DNA of 25,787 nt from JAHIKV01 sp965195225. GTDB lineage: Bacteria > Planctomycetota > Planctomycetia > Pirellulales > Thermoguttaceae. The stretch is from assembly GCA_965195225.1 (NCBI GenBank), contig CBDAFL010000250.1, positions 1 to 25,787 of the forward strand, given 5' to 3'. The position numbers were made by a program, and so were the translations under genes. Below, piece after piece: positions 6,490-16,400 of the stretch; positions within the stretch are counted from its first letter, which is position 1, and each line of letters starts with the position of its first letter. The notes under the pieces were generated by a model. It was given only the letters and a program-made list of their open reading frames with translations. It had not been told where the DNA came from and made no database searches.

Positions 6490-7599
6490 ATGTACTCAAC
6501 AAGGCGTGGGAAAAAAGCGTTTACGTTGGTGGAGTTGCTTGTTGTCATCACCATCATCGGCATCCTCATCGCACTGCTGTTGCCGGCGGTGCAAGCGGCC
6601 CGCGAGGCGGCCCGCAGAATCCAGTGTACCAACAATCTTAAGCAGATTGGTCTGGCGCTTCACAACTATGCCCAGGCGAACACGCTCTTTCCGCCGGGAG
6701 CGATCAGCGACCCAGATGCTGACATTACCACTATTAACACCTATCCGTTCGGCGTTTGGGCCGAGGCGATAAACCCAGGCCCCGGTTATCACGGCACGAG
6801 CTTCTTGCTCCGCATCATGGCCTTCATCGAAGGGGACAACATTGCCAAAAACTGGGCTTCGGGAAAACCCGGATCGGGGACCATGGGGCCGGGTTACTGG
6901 AGTCCTGCTGCCAATGCAGGCGCGGATGCTAATAATCCCGGACCGGCGGCAATGGACGTCAATGGCTTCTACTGTCCGACCCGGCGCTACGAATTGCGCC
7001 CGGAAGACACCGTGATGATGCCGAATGTTCCATACGAATGGGCTGGCGGCGGAACCGACTACGGCGGGTGCGCCGGCCGGTATACACCCTTCTACCAAGC
7101 CATACGTTTGGCGGATGCGAATAATGTGTCTGCAGACGCTACGCATTATCCGACAACGTTTAATATAGACGCCACTAACGATACCCCAACAAAGCGGTGG
7201 GGTGTTTTCGGCAGAGTAAACGTTGGCACCTCGTTTGCCGAGATTCGCGATGGTACCTCCAATACGATTATAACCGGAGAAATGCAACGGATCACATCCC
7301 CTCCCCCGGGTGTATCAAGCTTTTCCCTCTCCAGAGACGGCTGGTCCGTCGCCGGTTGCTCCACGCTGTTTTCTACCTCTCTAATGTTCACTCTTGATCA
7401 AAATGGTCTTACTCCGATGACTGACGGTGGTATGCTGGTGAACAACTGGTATTACGGCTCTCCCGGCAGCGACCATGCCAGCGGGGCGCACTTTGGCCTG
7501 GGGGACGGCTCGGTTTGTTTCCTGAGCGACTCGATGGATGCGGATGTCTTTGTGCTGTTAGGCAGCATGGCCGACAAGACTCCCGCGCAGTTGCCCTAG
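6490..7599 (+). CDS. DUF1559 protein with type IV pilin-like N-terminus (H-X9-DG family)
   Basis: This 369-residue protein begins with a short basic leader and the prepilin-type motif KAFTLVELLVVITIIGIL, then ALLLPAVQAAREAARR and NNLKQIGLALHNY, the hallmark entry of the DUF1559 family that is greatly expanded in Planctomycetes. The C-terminus has the family's His-rich end (HASGAHFGLGDGSVCFLSD). Such proteins are thought to be processed by a prepilin peptidase and displayed at the cell surface or in pseudopilus-like structures; precise roles are unknown. The ATG at 6490 has a strong GGAGAGGGG ribosome site, so upstream in-frame codons from 6418 are excluded. The residue before the expected cleavage site is Ala instead of the usual Gly. 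It appears to be a single-gene unit with its own promoter and terminator. Confidence 0.93.
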   Translation: MYSTRRGKKAFTLVELLVVITIIGILIALLLPAVQAAREAARRIQCTNNLKQIGLALHNYAQANTLFPPGAISDPDADITTINTYPFGVWAEAINPGPGYHGTSFLLRIMAFIEGDNIAKNWASGKPGSGTMGPGYWSPAANAGADANNPGPAAMDVNGFYCPTRRYELRPEDTVMMPNVPYEWAGGGTDYGGCAGRYTPFYQAIRLADANNVSADATHYPTTFNIDATNDTPTKRWGVFGRVNVGTSFAEIRDGTSNTIITGEMQRITSPPPGVSSFSLSRDGWSVAGCSTLFSTSLMFTLDQNGLTPMTDGGMLVNNWYYGSPGSDHASGAHFGLGDGSVCFLSDSMDADVFVLLGSMADKTPAQLP

Positions 7600-7632
7600 T
7601 AGTATTTTGTAATTTGTGAATTCGACCCATTG

Positions 7633-7666
7633 GGGGTGGCAGTTTAACTGCCGCCCCTTTTTTTTT
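7633..7666 (+). terminator. Rho-independent terminator after the first DUF1559 gene
   Basis: GGGGTGGCAG (7633-7642) pairs with CTGCCGCCCC (7648-7657), with one G-T wobble and a TTTAA loop, followed directly by nine T (7658-7666). This is a textbook intrinsic terminator 33 bp after the stop codon. Confidence 0.93.
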
Positions 7667-7730
7667 GCGCAAGAATTAAATTGGTCGGGGTTTTTCCCCC
7701 AGCGCACCGCATTTTTCCAAGTTCCGCGGC

Positions 7731-7760
7731 TTGAAGTATATCCCACCGTGCCGCTATACT
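7731..7760 (+). promoter_or_regulatory. Candidate sigma-70-type promoter of sat
   Basis: TTGAAG (7731-7736) and TATACT (7755-7760) are separated by 18 bp. The leader to the ATG at 7802 would be about 35 bases. Confidence 0.5.
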
Positions 7761-7801
7761 GATTGGTTTGATCCGACCTGAAATCAGATTAGGAACTGCT
7801 A

Positions 7802-9061
7802 ATGACTTCCCTCTTACCCCCACACGGCGGACTGACGGAGCCGGTTTGCCGGACCGTGGCCGCCGACGCGATCGACGATTTTCTCGCCAATGCAAAAACC
7901 CTACCGCAAGTGCCCGTCTCCGACGCCGACCTGTCGACCGTCTTTCGCCTCGGCGACGGCGCCCTAAGCCCGTTGACCGGCCCGATGGACTCGGCTGCCT
8001 ACCATCGCGTGCTCGACGAATCGGTGATTGAGCATGACGGCAAACGATATGCTTGGACAATCCCCTTGGCCTTGCCGGTCACGGAAGAATTGGCCAAACG
8101 GCTCCGGCCGGGACAACAGGTGGCGCTGGTCGCCTCGTCGGGCCAGATCGTCGCCGTGCTGGACGTTACGGATGTTTACCCGTGGGACAAACAGAAATAC
8201 CTGCAAAGCGTCTATCTGACCGAGCGGACGGACCATCCCGGCGGCGACATGGTGCTGAAGGCCGACGCCGAGAAAACGCACCTCTTGGGCGGCGAGATTC
8301 AAGTCATCCCACAACCAAAGGATCCGCGGTTTGGAAAATACGTCCTCACTCCGTGCGAGGTCCGCCGGTTGCTGGCCGAAAAGGGTTGGCAGCGGGTAGT
8401 CGCTTTCCAGACCCGGAATCCCTTGCACCGCGCCCATGAGTACGCGCTGGTCTACGGCCTGGAGACGCTTCTACGCGCGGGTCACGACGCCGGCGCGTGT
8501 CTGAACCCGTTGATCGGCGAGACCAAGGGGGACGACGTGGACGCCGAGGTCCGCATGCATACCTACGAAGTCCTGATCCAGAACCGCTCGTTGGGCGAGG
8601 GCGACAGCGATCCGGCGCTATGGGAACCGCGCGGCGAGTCGGTCCCCGATCGGGTCATCCTGCTGGGACTCGACATCAAGATGTTTTACGGCGGGCCGAA
8701 AGAGGCGGTGATGCATGCCATCTATCGGCAGAACTTCGGTTTCACCGACATCGTCATTGGCCGAAAACACGCCGACGCTCCGTATCACGACGGCACGGCT
8801 ATCTGGGGCGATTTCGACGCCCAGGAGATTTTCGACAACTTGCACGGCGACCTGGAAATCCATCCCCTGCGGGTCGGATTCGCCGCCTTCTACGAATCGA
8901 TCGGTCGGGTCGATCTGATGGAGAATCACAAGGACGAGAAGCCGGTATTCATTTCCGGCAAGGAGGTACGCCGGGCGCTGACCGAAGGTCGTCCGGTCGA
9001 TCCGCGGATCATGCGTTCCAGCACCTCCGCAATCCTCGCCGGCGCGATGGCGAAGAAATAA
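7802..9061 (+). CDS. sat: Sulfate adenylyltransferase (ATP sulfurylase, Sat type)
   Basis: This 419-residue enzyme converts ATP and sulfate to adenosine 5'-phosphosulfate and pyrophosphate, the first step of sulfate activation; it can also run in reverse in sulfur oxidisers. The nucleotide-binding motif QTRNPLHRAHE is at 203-213 (QxRNPxHxxH signature), followed by MFYGGPKEAVMHA (294-306) and GRKHADAP (320-327), which takes the place of the more common GRDHAG motif. The C-terminus ISGKEVRRALTEGRPV is also typical. There is no fused APS kinase domain. AGGA lies about seven bases before the ATG at 7802. No cysC, cysDN, apr or sulfite reductase genes are nearby, so it appears as a single-gene unit ending three bases before the REP-like copy B. 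Function is certain; whether assimilatory or dissimilatory is open. Confidence 0.96.
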   Translation: MTSLLPPHGGLTEPVCRTVAADAIDDFLANAKTLPQVPVSDADLSTVFRLGDGALSPLTGPMDSAAYHRVLDESVIEHDGKRYAWTIPLALPVTEELAKRLRPGQQVALVASSGQIVAVLDVTDVYPWDKQKYLQSVYLTERTDHPGGDMVLKADAEKTHLLGGEIQVIPQPKDPRFGKYVLTPCEVRRLLAEKGWQRVVAFQTRNPLHRAHEYALVYGLETLLRAGHDAGACLNPLIGETKGDDVDAEVRMHTYEVLIQNRSLGEGDSDPALWEPRGESVPDRVILLGLDIKMFYGGPKEAVMHAIYRQNFGFTDIVIGRKHADAPYHDGTAIWGDFDAQEIFDNLHGDLEIHPLRVGFAAFYESIGRVDLMENHKDEKPVFISGKEVRRALTEGRPVDPRIMRSSTSAILAGAMAKK

Positions 9062-9064
9062 GGT

Positions 9065-9173
9065 ATTTAGCCCCGGGTGAATACACCCGGGGCACGGTGT
9101 GGTGCGAAAAACCACTTTTCCCCGCCGTGTATTCACGGCGGGCTAAATGGTATTTACGGCGAGCTAAATGGAA
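9065..9173. repeat. REP-like bipartite palindromic element, copy B
   Basis: It opens with ATTTAGCC, has the CCCCGGGTG / CACCCGGGG palindrome (9071-9092), a spacer of 28 bases, then the CCCGCCGTG / CACGGCGGG palindrome (9121-9142) and the border CTAAATGGTATTT. A partial repeat of the right border (ACGGCGAGCTAAATGGAATT) follows at 9156-9175 and reaches the stop codon of the minus-strand gene. The element fills the gap between two convergent genes. Confidence 0.88.
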
Positions 9174-10139
9174 TTATTTCCACTGCCGGATTTTCTTCCG
9201 CACCTTTTCGCGGTCGAATCCCGCCGGCTCAGGCTTGGCCTGGTTGAGCTTTAGTTCTTCGTAGGTCGGTGTATTCGAGGGGACGCCGTCGGGCGGAATT
9301 TCCAACTTCGCCACCCAGGCGATCCCGTTGAGCACCGCCTTGCGGAAATTGTCGTTGGCCCAGCTCCAATGCCAGTGGCCGCCGGTGAAGCCGAAACCGC
9401 GCCCGCCGTCGGGTCGCTGCCGTGCCCAGGCGACGTGCTCGGCCTTGCCCTTTTCCGACCGGACCGTAGGATTGCCGCTCGAAGGTCCGTCGGGGCCTTC
9501 ACGGGTGCTGTCCGGCGGCACGGCCGTCAGAATCGGAGTGACGCCTTCCATGCCGTCGATGAACCGCATGTGGTAGTACCACTCGTCCTTGATGGAAAAC
9601 GGCTTCAGCCCGTGGGCGACCGGATGGTCGGGAAACTCGGCGAACTCGGCCGTCCAGAACGGATTGACCGACCAGAAGGCCTCGTAATAGCCGCCGATCC
9701 AATCCTTCATCTGATCGCCCCCCTTTTCCTTGGGCACCGTGACGGCGTAGTGGATGCAGGCCAGACCGACGCCTCGCTTCATCAGTTTCTCGACCTGCCC
9801 GAGATGACGCAACATGGGGTGCGATTTGCTGCCGTCGGAAAAGATCACGATCGCGTCGGCGCCGTCGAGGGCCTTGCGGTCGCGAGGCCAGCCGTCGCGG
9901 TAAACGGCGGTCTCCACGTTCGGAAATGCTTTCTTCAAGCACTCGGCCAACAGCAGGCAGCCGGCGCGGTGTTCGTGTTCGGAGTAGCCGTGGCTGGGAC
10001 GGCCGGCAATGAATACAATCCTTTTCTTTCCGAATTCGCTTTTCGCCGGCGGCCCGGCGTGGGGCTCGTCCGCGCCAGCGCCGCCTGCGATCAAGAGCAA
10101 TGCTATTAGCAGGCACAATGATGAAATCGAGCGTTGCAC
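9174..10139 (-). CDS. Secreted ThuA-domain protein (trehalose-utilisation-like)
   Basis: This 321-residue protein has a signal peptide (about 1-22, LIALLLIAGGAGA then DEP) and a ThuA-like fold (about 38-285) of the class I glutamine amidotransferase-like group: KKRIVFIAGRPSHGYSEHEH, DGADAIVIFSDG, GVGLACIHYAV and the late GFTGGHWHWSWANDNFRKAVLNGIAWVAK. ThuA-domain proteins are abundant in Planctomycetes and are associated with carbohydrate degradation; the reaction is not established. The start is a GTG at 10139 with a perfect AAGGAG (10146-10151) six bases upstream; an in-frame ATG at 10178 lies above this ribosome site and would spoil the signal peptide. It follows the restriction-modification gene by 83 bp on the same strand but has no obvious functional link to it. 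Confidence 0.85.
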   Translation of the reverse strand: MQRSISSLCLLIALLLIAGGAGADEPHAGPPAKSEFGKKRIVFIAGRPSHGYSEHEHRAGCLLLAECLKKAFPNVETAVYRDGWPRDRKALDGADAIVIFSDGSKSHPMLRHLGQVEKLMKRGVGLACIHYAVTVPKEKGGDQMKDWIGGYYEAFWSVNPFWTAEFAEFPDHPVAHGLKPFSIKDEWYYHMRFIDGMEGVTPILTAVPPDSTREGPDGPSSGNPTVRSEKGKAEHVAWARQRPDGGRGFGFTGGHWHWSWANDNFRKAVLNGIAWVAKLEIPPDGVPSNTPTYEELKLNQAKPEPAGFDREKVRKKIRQWK

Positions 10140-10145
10140 GGCGGT

Positions 10146-10151
10146 CTCCTT
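10146..10151 (-). promoter_or_regulatory. Ribosome binding site that fixes the GTG start of the ThuA-like gene
   Basis: AAGGAG on the minus strand lies six bases before GTG 10139. It sits inside the upstream extension of the frame, which argues against the ATG at 10178 as the start. Confidence 0.75.
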
Positions 10152-10222
10152 GTCAAAGAGGAAAGGCGGGGGAAACATAAGGGATTTACAATGCGCCGGG
10201 CGTCACGGCCCATAACCCTTCG

Positions 10223-13200
10223 TTACGTCAAAGGCCAGGCGGGAACGCACTCGTCCACCTCCTGCATCAAGCGGATCGTCTCCCGCAGCGCGACGACGAT
10301 CTTCTGATAGTGCTCGATCTCCTCGTGGCCGAGTTTTCGTCCCTTGCGGTCCTTGAGCCATTTGTGGCAGACTTGATAGCCGCCCACGTGGAACTCCCAA
10401 CACTCCTTCGGCACACCCTGAAAGTATTGCGTCCGGTTGATCCAAACTCGGCTGTTGGCGTCGGTGTAGCGGACCTTGTCGACCACGTTATCCCCTTTTT
10501 GGGAGAACTCGGTGATTATGCCGTCCAGCTTGGGCGATTCCATCAGGTGCAGTGCGGCCAGTTCGGCTCCCTTGGCCGCCAACGCCCGAAACAGTTTCAG
10601 TTCGCCCGTAAGCGGCAGCCGGGGAAAATCTATTTTCAGGAACTCGGCGTAGCGCTTTCGATACGTCGGCGAATGGAAGACGGCGTAGACGTAGTGGAAT
10701 ATGTCCTCGGGGCCGAGGGTTTTGCGCAGGTTTCCACGTCCGTCGGGTATAAAGCCGAGTCCGAGGCGTTCGCACAACTCGTCGACGAACTTTGACGACA
10801 GATTCGGCCGACGCCCATTCTCGTGGTCGAAAAGCGTGGCCGGCATCTGGCCGTTGGGGTAGAGATAAAGCGGGCAATTCAGGCTGCTTCCGCGATAAAA
10901 CAAGTTGTGGTCGAGAATATTCCGGGCGCAGAACACCAGATTCCATGATCCATGCGTAACGAGCCCCGCTCGTCCAATGCAGATCGCAATGTTAGGCTGT
11001 TCAAGATGACGCATTACATCCCATCGCAAACGATGAACAAACGATGTGGAGGCGAAAAGCCATTGTTGATCAAATGGTCGGTATAGATACTTCTGTAATT
11101 GGTTCTTCCATTCTCGATCCTTACGCAGTTCTTCGCGTGCAACGGCAAGTTTCCAAAAAACGTGATCTTTAACGGCCAGCTTTCTCTTAATATCAGCACC
11201 TTCGGTGTTAACGTTCCGAATCCATTCAAAACGTTGCACTAATTCCGCGTGATCCATTGAAACAACCAGTTTATCGCGCGATGTTTGTACGCCATTGGAG
11301 CCGACAGGGAAAATGTCCGTGATGCGCCAGCCGGTTTCGTATTCCTTGTGCGATCGGCGTTTGACGTGAACCAATTGGTGAAAAGGAGCGGCCGGCGAGA
11401 GCTTGCGCCACTTTGTCTCCCTGACGTCGCTTGCGTTCAACGCCTCGTATTTATCTTCTCGCTTGCCCCATAAATCGGCATGGAAAACGCCGCCCTCCCT
11501 CTTCTTGTCGTGCTTGACAAACAGCACGATTGCCGTGCCCTGAGTAATATCGAAAACATTTTCGTCCGGTCCACCGTCGGGCGCGGTTTCACGGCGTTTG
11601 GAATTGCCGTGTAGATTGAGAACGTAGATTTCATCGAACGTCTTCATTAAGTTCTGGCGCATGCCGCGAAACGTCGGACTGTCGAGATAACTGTGGTCGG
11701 TGATAAAGGCCAGAATACCGTGCCCTGTACGTTGAATTCGCCACTGACCGAAGCGAATAAACTTGATGTAGTCGTTTTTGAGCCAGACTTTTTTCTCTCC
11801 CAGAGGTTTACCGTCCACTTTCCGATAATCAGCGACGAGGTTTGTAATCCACTCGCCACGATTGGCCGAAACGCCCGAATAGGGCGGATTGCCAAGGACG
11901 ACGAGAATTGGATCGTCGCGTTTGATCCTGGCGGCGGCGTTGGCCTCTTCGGCGACCCAGCCGGCGAAAAGGTGCTCGCTCTTCTTCGCGGCCTCTTCGA
12001 GCGTGTTGGTCAGATAAATGCCCAGCCTCTGGTCGGTGGCGAACTTGTAGCCGGTCTCCCGCAACTGCATTCCCAGCTTCAAATGGGCGACCGCGTACGG
12101 GGCCATCAACAACTCGAAGCCGAAGATGCGGTTCAACAGGCTCTTGGCGACGTAATCGTCCCACGCGCCGGCCTGCCGGGCGAACTTGCGATGGATTTCC
12201 TCGATCACGGAGTATAAGAACGTCCCGGTGCCGGCGGCCGGATCGAGGATCAGCGTGTTCTCGTCGGCCAGCCCCTTCGGACGGCCGAAGCGGGTCTTTA
12301 ACAGGTGGTCGATCGAGCGGACGATGTAGCCGACGACCGGCTCGGGCGTATAATAGACGCCGCGCAGCTCGCGCATACGCGGGTCGTAGGCGGTTAGGAA
12401 CGTCTCGTAGAAGTGGACCACTGGATCCTCTTTGCCCTTCCCTCGGCCGAAGTCCGTGAGAATTTCGGCCATGTCGGCGTGGCGGAGCAGATCGACCAGG
12501 TCGTCGACCGCCCAGGCGATCGACTCGGGCATGTCCACCCCGGCGATCTCGGAGAACAACTTGCGCAGGAAGGGGTTGGTCTTTGGCAGATTGAAAGCGG
12601 CCAGCCGGCGCGAGAATTTCTCGCCGGGCGGGGCGTGGACCCGCGCGGCGAACAGCCCATAGGCCAGCGTCTGCGCGAACATGTCGGCGAACCGCCGCTC
12701 GTCCAGGTCGGGGATGAGCGTCTCGCGGAAGGCACCAAGCCAGTTATGCAGCCAGCCCTGCTCCTTCTCGTGTTCAAACGTGCCGACGATCAGGTCGCGG
12801 ATGAAGCGGGTCATGCGGGCCATCCGTCCGGCCAACTCCTTGGCTGTGCCCACGGTCGGCGTCTCTTGCTCGAAGAAGGCGGTCAGCATTTCCGCCAGTT
12901 TGGCCGCGCCGTCGGCGGTCGGCTTGATCTTGCCCCCCGTGTCCTGCTTGGCAATGGTGACCGAAAGCCGCGGCTTGCCACCGACGAACCAACGAAACCG
13001 TAAGTAGTCGGTCAGTATCCAGTTGGGCAGGGCGTCGTTGTAGCGGAGGAATTGCTCGCCGTGCGGACCTTTTCCGCGCTGCATTTCGCCAAGGTCCGTG
13101 CCGACGTCCTTGGTCTCGACGTGGCCCAAGGGCGTACCGCGGCGGGTGATGATGAAATCCGGCGCGCCGCAGGCGACCCGCTTCGGCTCGTTGGTCGCCA

Positions 13201-13348
13201 CAACCCCCTCGGCAGCGGACTCGATCAACCTTTTCAGCGCCGAGCGATGGGTATGTTCGGTGGCGTTGCCCCGGGCGAGGTTCCGTTTGATCTCCGAGAG
13301 ATATCCGGAAACGTGCGTTTCGACGCAATCGCCGATCGTGGGATTCAT
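10223..13348 (-). CDS. Type IIG / ISP-like restriction-modification enzyme (nuclease-methylase-specificity fusion)
   Basis: This 1041-residue protein combines three functions. The N-terminus (about 1-130) has a PD-(D/E)xK nuclease signature: Pro63-Asp64, then Glu78-x-Lys80 in GHVETKDVG. The centre is a gamma-type N6-adenine methylase with GVYYTPEPVVGYIV (330-343), the AdoMet motif DPAAGTGTF (369-377) and catalytic NPPY (487-490). The remaining half resembles the C-terminal target-recognition part of type ISP enzymes, ending in GVPKECWEFHVGGYQVCHKW and related residues. No helicase motifs are present, unlike complete type ISP enzymes of about 1500-1600 residues, so a type IIG mode is more likely. 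It should methylate and cut foreign DNA as a single polypeptide. AAGAAGAG precedes the ATG. DNA between about 10950 and 11900 is visibly AT-richer than its flanks. It lies alone among housekeeping genes. Confidence 0.9.
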   Translation of the reverse strand: MNPTIGDCVETHVSGYLSEIKRNLARGNATEHTHRSALKRLIESAAEGVVATNEPKRVACGAPDFIITRRGTPLGHVETKDVGTDLGEMQRGKGPHGEQFLRYNDALPNWILTDYLRFRWFVGGKPRLSVTIAKQDTGGKIKPTADGAAKLAEMLTAFFEQETPTVGTAKELAGRMARMTRFIRDLIVGTFEHEKEQGWLHNWLGAFRETLIPDLDERRFADMFAQTLAYGLFAARVHAPPGEKFSRRLAAFNLPKTNPFLRKLFSEIAGVDMPESIAWAVDDLVDLLRHADMAEILTDFGRGKGKEDPVVHFYETFLTAYDPRMRELRGVYYTPEPVVGYIVRSIDHLLKTRFGRPKGLADENTLILDPAAGTGTFLYSVIEEIHRKFARQAGAWDDYVAKSLLNRIFGFELLMAPYAVAHLKLGMQLRETGYKFATDQRLGIYLTNTLEEAAKKSEHLFAGWVAEEANAAARIKRDDPILVVLGNPPYSGVSANRGEWITNLVADYRKVDGKPLGEKKVWLKNDYIKFIRFGQWRIQRTGHGILAFITDHSYLDSPTFRGMRQNLMKTFDEIYVLNLHGNSKRRETAPDGGPDENVFDITQGTAIVLFVKHDKKREGGVFHADLWGKREDKYEALNASDVRETKWRKLSPAAPFHQLVHVKRRSHKEYETGWRITDIFPVGSNGVQTSRDKLVVSMDHAELVQRFEWIRNVNTEGADIKRKLAVKDHVFWKLAVAREELRKDREWKNQLQKYLYRPFDQQWLFASTSFVHRLRWDVMRHLEQPNIAICIGRAGLVTHGSWNLVFCARNILDHNLFYRGSSLNCPLYLYPNGQMPATLFDHENGRRPNLSSKFVDELCERLGLGFIPDGRGNLRKTLGPEDIFHYVYAVFHSPTYRKRYAEFLKIDFPRLPLTGELKLFRALAAKGAELAALHLMESPKLDGIITEFSQKGDNVVDKVRYTDANSRVWINRTQYFQGVPKECWEFHVGGYQVCHKWLKDRKGRKLGHEEIEHYQKIVVALRETIRLMQEVDECVPAWPLT

Positions 13349-13405
13349 GTGCTCTTCTTGTACAGTCAGTGTTCCCAGGCGTCAATAAAAAACACTGGAG
13401 CGCCA

Positions 13406-16400
13406 TTATACACCCGTCGATTCCGGAAGCAAGCCGCCGCGGGTTTCGATGAGATAGCGGATGGCCGCGGCGAAGAGAAAGAGCCACTGGATAAGCACGG
13501 CCGTGCCCACTTGCAACTGCCCGCCGGCGCCGGCGCCGTAGGCGTGCAAACCGCTGCCGAGGACGAAGTTCACGCCGTACCAGTTGAACAGTATCACGGT
13601 TGCGCCGAGCACGGCGGTGGCGCTCATGCCGAAATTGCCCGACCAGCCGATGTGCCGCGCGTGGAGAAATAAGAGATAGACCAGCAGCGAGATCAGCGCC
13701 CAGACCTCTTTCGGATCCCAGCCCCAGAAACGTCCCCAGGACTTGTCCGCCCACAGGGCGCCGAGAATTGTCCCGGCGGCCAGCAACAGCACCGTGATTT
13801 TAATGGCCGTGTAAATGAATCCGGCAAGTACCGAGCAGGTCGGCGGCGGCCGACAGCCGTCCCCGCTGCCGTCGCGGTATCGGCCGAACAAATAGTAACC
13901 CAAGGACACGTTGCCCAGCAGCAGGGCGATGGCGGCCGAGGCGTAACCGGCCATGATCGTCACGACGTGGACCACCAACCAGAAATTGTCGCGCAGGATC
14001 GGGGCCGCGGCGCCGATGTTCCGGTGCATCACGGTTGCCGGCGCGTAATACGCCAAAACCAGCGCCAACGTACCGACGATCGCCCCGGCCAGGGCGAAGA
14101 CCCGTCGTTGCATGACCAGTTCGACGCGGGTTGAGGATCGCTGATTATGGTTTTCCTCGCAATTAAGTGGGCAATGAATTGCCCACCCATCGTTGAATCG
14201 CAATAGCGGCAGCAGCGCAAGCCACAGACCGAGAGCGTAGACGAACGCCGCCACGACGACCACCGACTCGAACATCCCGGTCAGTGGGACCAGACCGGTG
14301 ATGTAAGTGCGCAGTCCCAATCCGGCGAGAGTGAATCCGAGCGAGATCGTCAACACCGCCGCGCCCGCCCAAAACGCCGGCCGGCGCAACCTGCCCACGG
14401 CCGACAGCAGGCACAGCGACGCCGCCAGACCCACGACCCACGACCAAAAAAACGGATCGAGCCGGTTGTAAAAAACCTCGGCGACGGTCGAGCCGGGCGG
14501 CGGATAGGCCGTTGCGTCCAACAGCGACTCGTCGCGGTGCAGCAGCGGAAGCCGGCGGCGCAGCGGTTCGTTCTTTTCGGCCAGCGCGCGGAGCGAGTGG
14601 GCGAAACGACGCATGGCGACGGCAAATTCCGCCGGCCTATCGGCCCCCTCGCGGTCACGATACGCGGACTGAACCTCGGCAAACATTTTGCGCGCCTCGT
14701 CCAGCTCCGGCCGTGGATACCCTCGAAGCAAATCGTCGGAACCATCAATCATCGCTTGGAATCCGAGCCAGGGCGAGGCGTCGTCGTCCGGCGAGCGGTT
14801 CTCCTCGAGCGCGCCCGGATTGAGCGCCGGAACCAGCCGCAGGATATCGCCGTTGTCGTAGAGGGCCAGATGCATTTCAATCGCCTCCCGGCGCAGCTCG
14901 GCGGCCAAGGCGGCCAGGGGCTTGTCCGCGTCGCAGGCGAGTCGCTCGGCCAGTTTTTCGCTCGCCTCGCGGAACGCCGCCGCCGCCGGCTCGATCTTCT
15001 TCCGCGAAAACCCGTCCTCGTGCAGCAGGGCGATCAATTTCTGCAACGATTGGCCGGTCTCGACCATCAGCTCACGCACCCGTTGGTCCTTGGCGATGCG
15101 ACGTGCGGCTTGCCGGTCGGCAGCCAACATTCGCCAGGCGGCGCCCGACGATTCCACCCGCGCGTAGAACCGCCGCGGCGTGTCCTTCGGCTGCTCGGCG
15201 TAGAAGGTCAATCGCCTGTAGCGGCCGTAGGCGTTTACCAGCCGCTCGACTTTCCGGTCTTTTTCCGAGAGGCGCAACTCTTCTCCTTCCGATTCGGCGC
15301 GCTGCTGGAGTTTGGCCCAGTAGCGTCCCAGCCTGGGGTTGTTCTCCACCCGTGCCGGAGAGACGAACGACAACCGCCGCCCGTCGCCGCCGCGCAACGG
15401 CAATTCCAACACGTCGCGTCGCAACCACTCGTCTTTGGCCGGCAGAAACGGAACATGCTCCCATCTTTCCGTCTCGGCCAGCCAGGCGAACAGCAACTCC
15501 GCGGCGGTGAACTTCCGCCGCCGGCCGTCTTCCATCACGAACGTCGGATCGGTTCGTCCGCAGATGGCCTCGACCGATTTTCGAGCGAAGGTATCCAGCG
15601 GCTCGACGCGCCCCTCGTCGAACGCCGGCAGATGTTGCCACGCGCTCCAATCGAGCCGCTCCGCGTCGGCCGCTCGCGCGCCGCCGGCAAAAAAAAGAAC
15701 CGAGATACATACAAAGCCGATTATCGAGCGTCTGGGCCGCACGTAATACACCAGCACGATGCCGACGACGATCAACAGGCTGCCGACGTACTTCCACAGA
15801 CGGCCGGGGTCGTAGTTTACGCTCAGCACCGAGCGGTAAACGTGGTCGCGGTCGCGGTCGTCGCCCACGAAATGGCGGAAGGCGGGTTCGCCGGGCGTCC
15901 ACGGGCCGTCGAAACTCGATTGAAACAGCCGATACGTCCGCCCGCTGCGAGGATCGGTGAAATCGACCGGCGCATTGAGCGTAATCAACACGTTTTCTCG
16001 CAGTATCTTCGACGGATCGTCGCGGTCGAGAAAGTCGACCAGACTCGAATAGTGCGACGCCATCGCGGCGCCGGGATCGAGTTTCCGCCGGAACTTGTGC
16101 AGGAAGACCTGGAAGCCGAGTTCGACGGGCGGGGCGTCGAGACGCGATTCTTCATGTACGAGATAGGCGGCGCGGCCCTCGACCACCGGCAACTGGGCCT
16201 TGCTTCCATAGCGCCAACTCAGCAGGCAACCGACCAGCAACACCACTACTCCCAGGTGGGTCACGACAAAGCCTGTCTGCCTCGGCCGCCAAGGAAAGCG
16301 GATCAACACGGCGGCGAGGATATTGGCGGCAATAACTACGTGGATCGCGACGAACCAGCCGGCGCCGTAAACCTCCGTCTGTGCCGCCGCCGTGCCGTGG

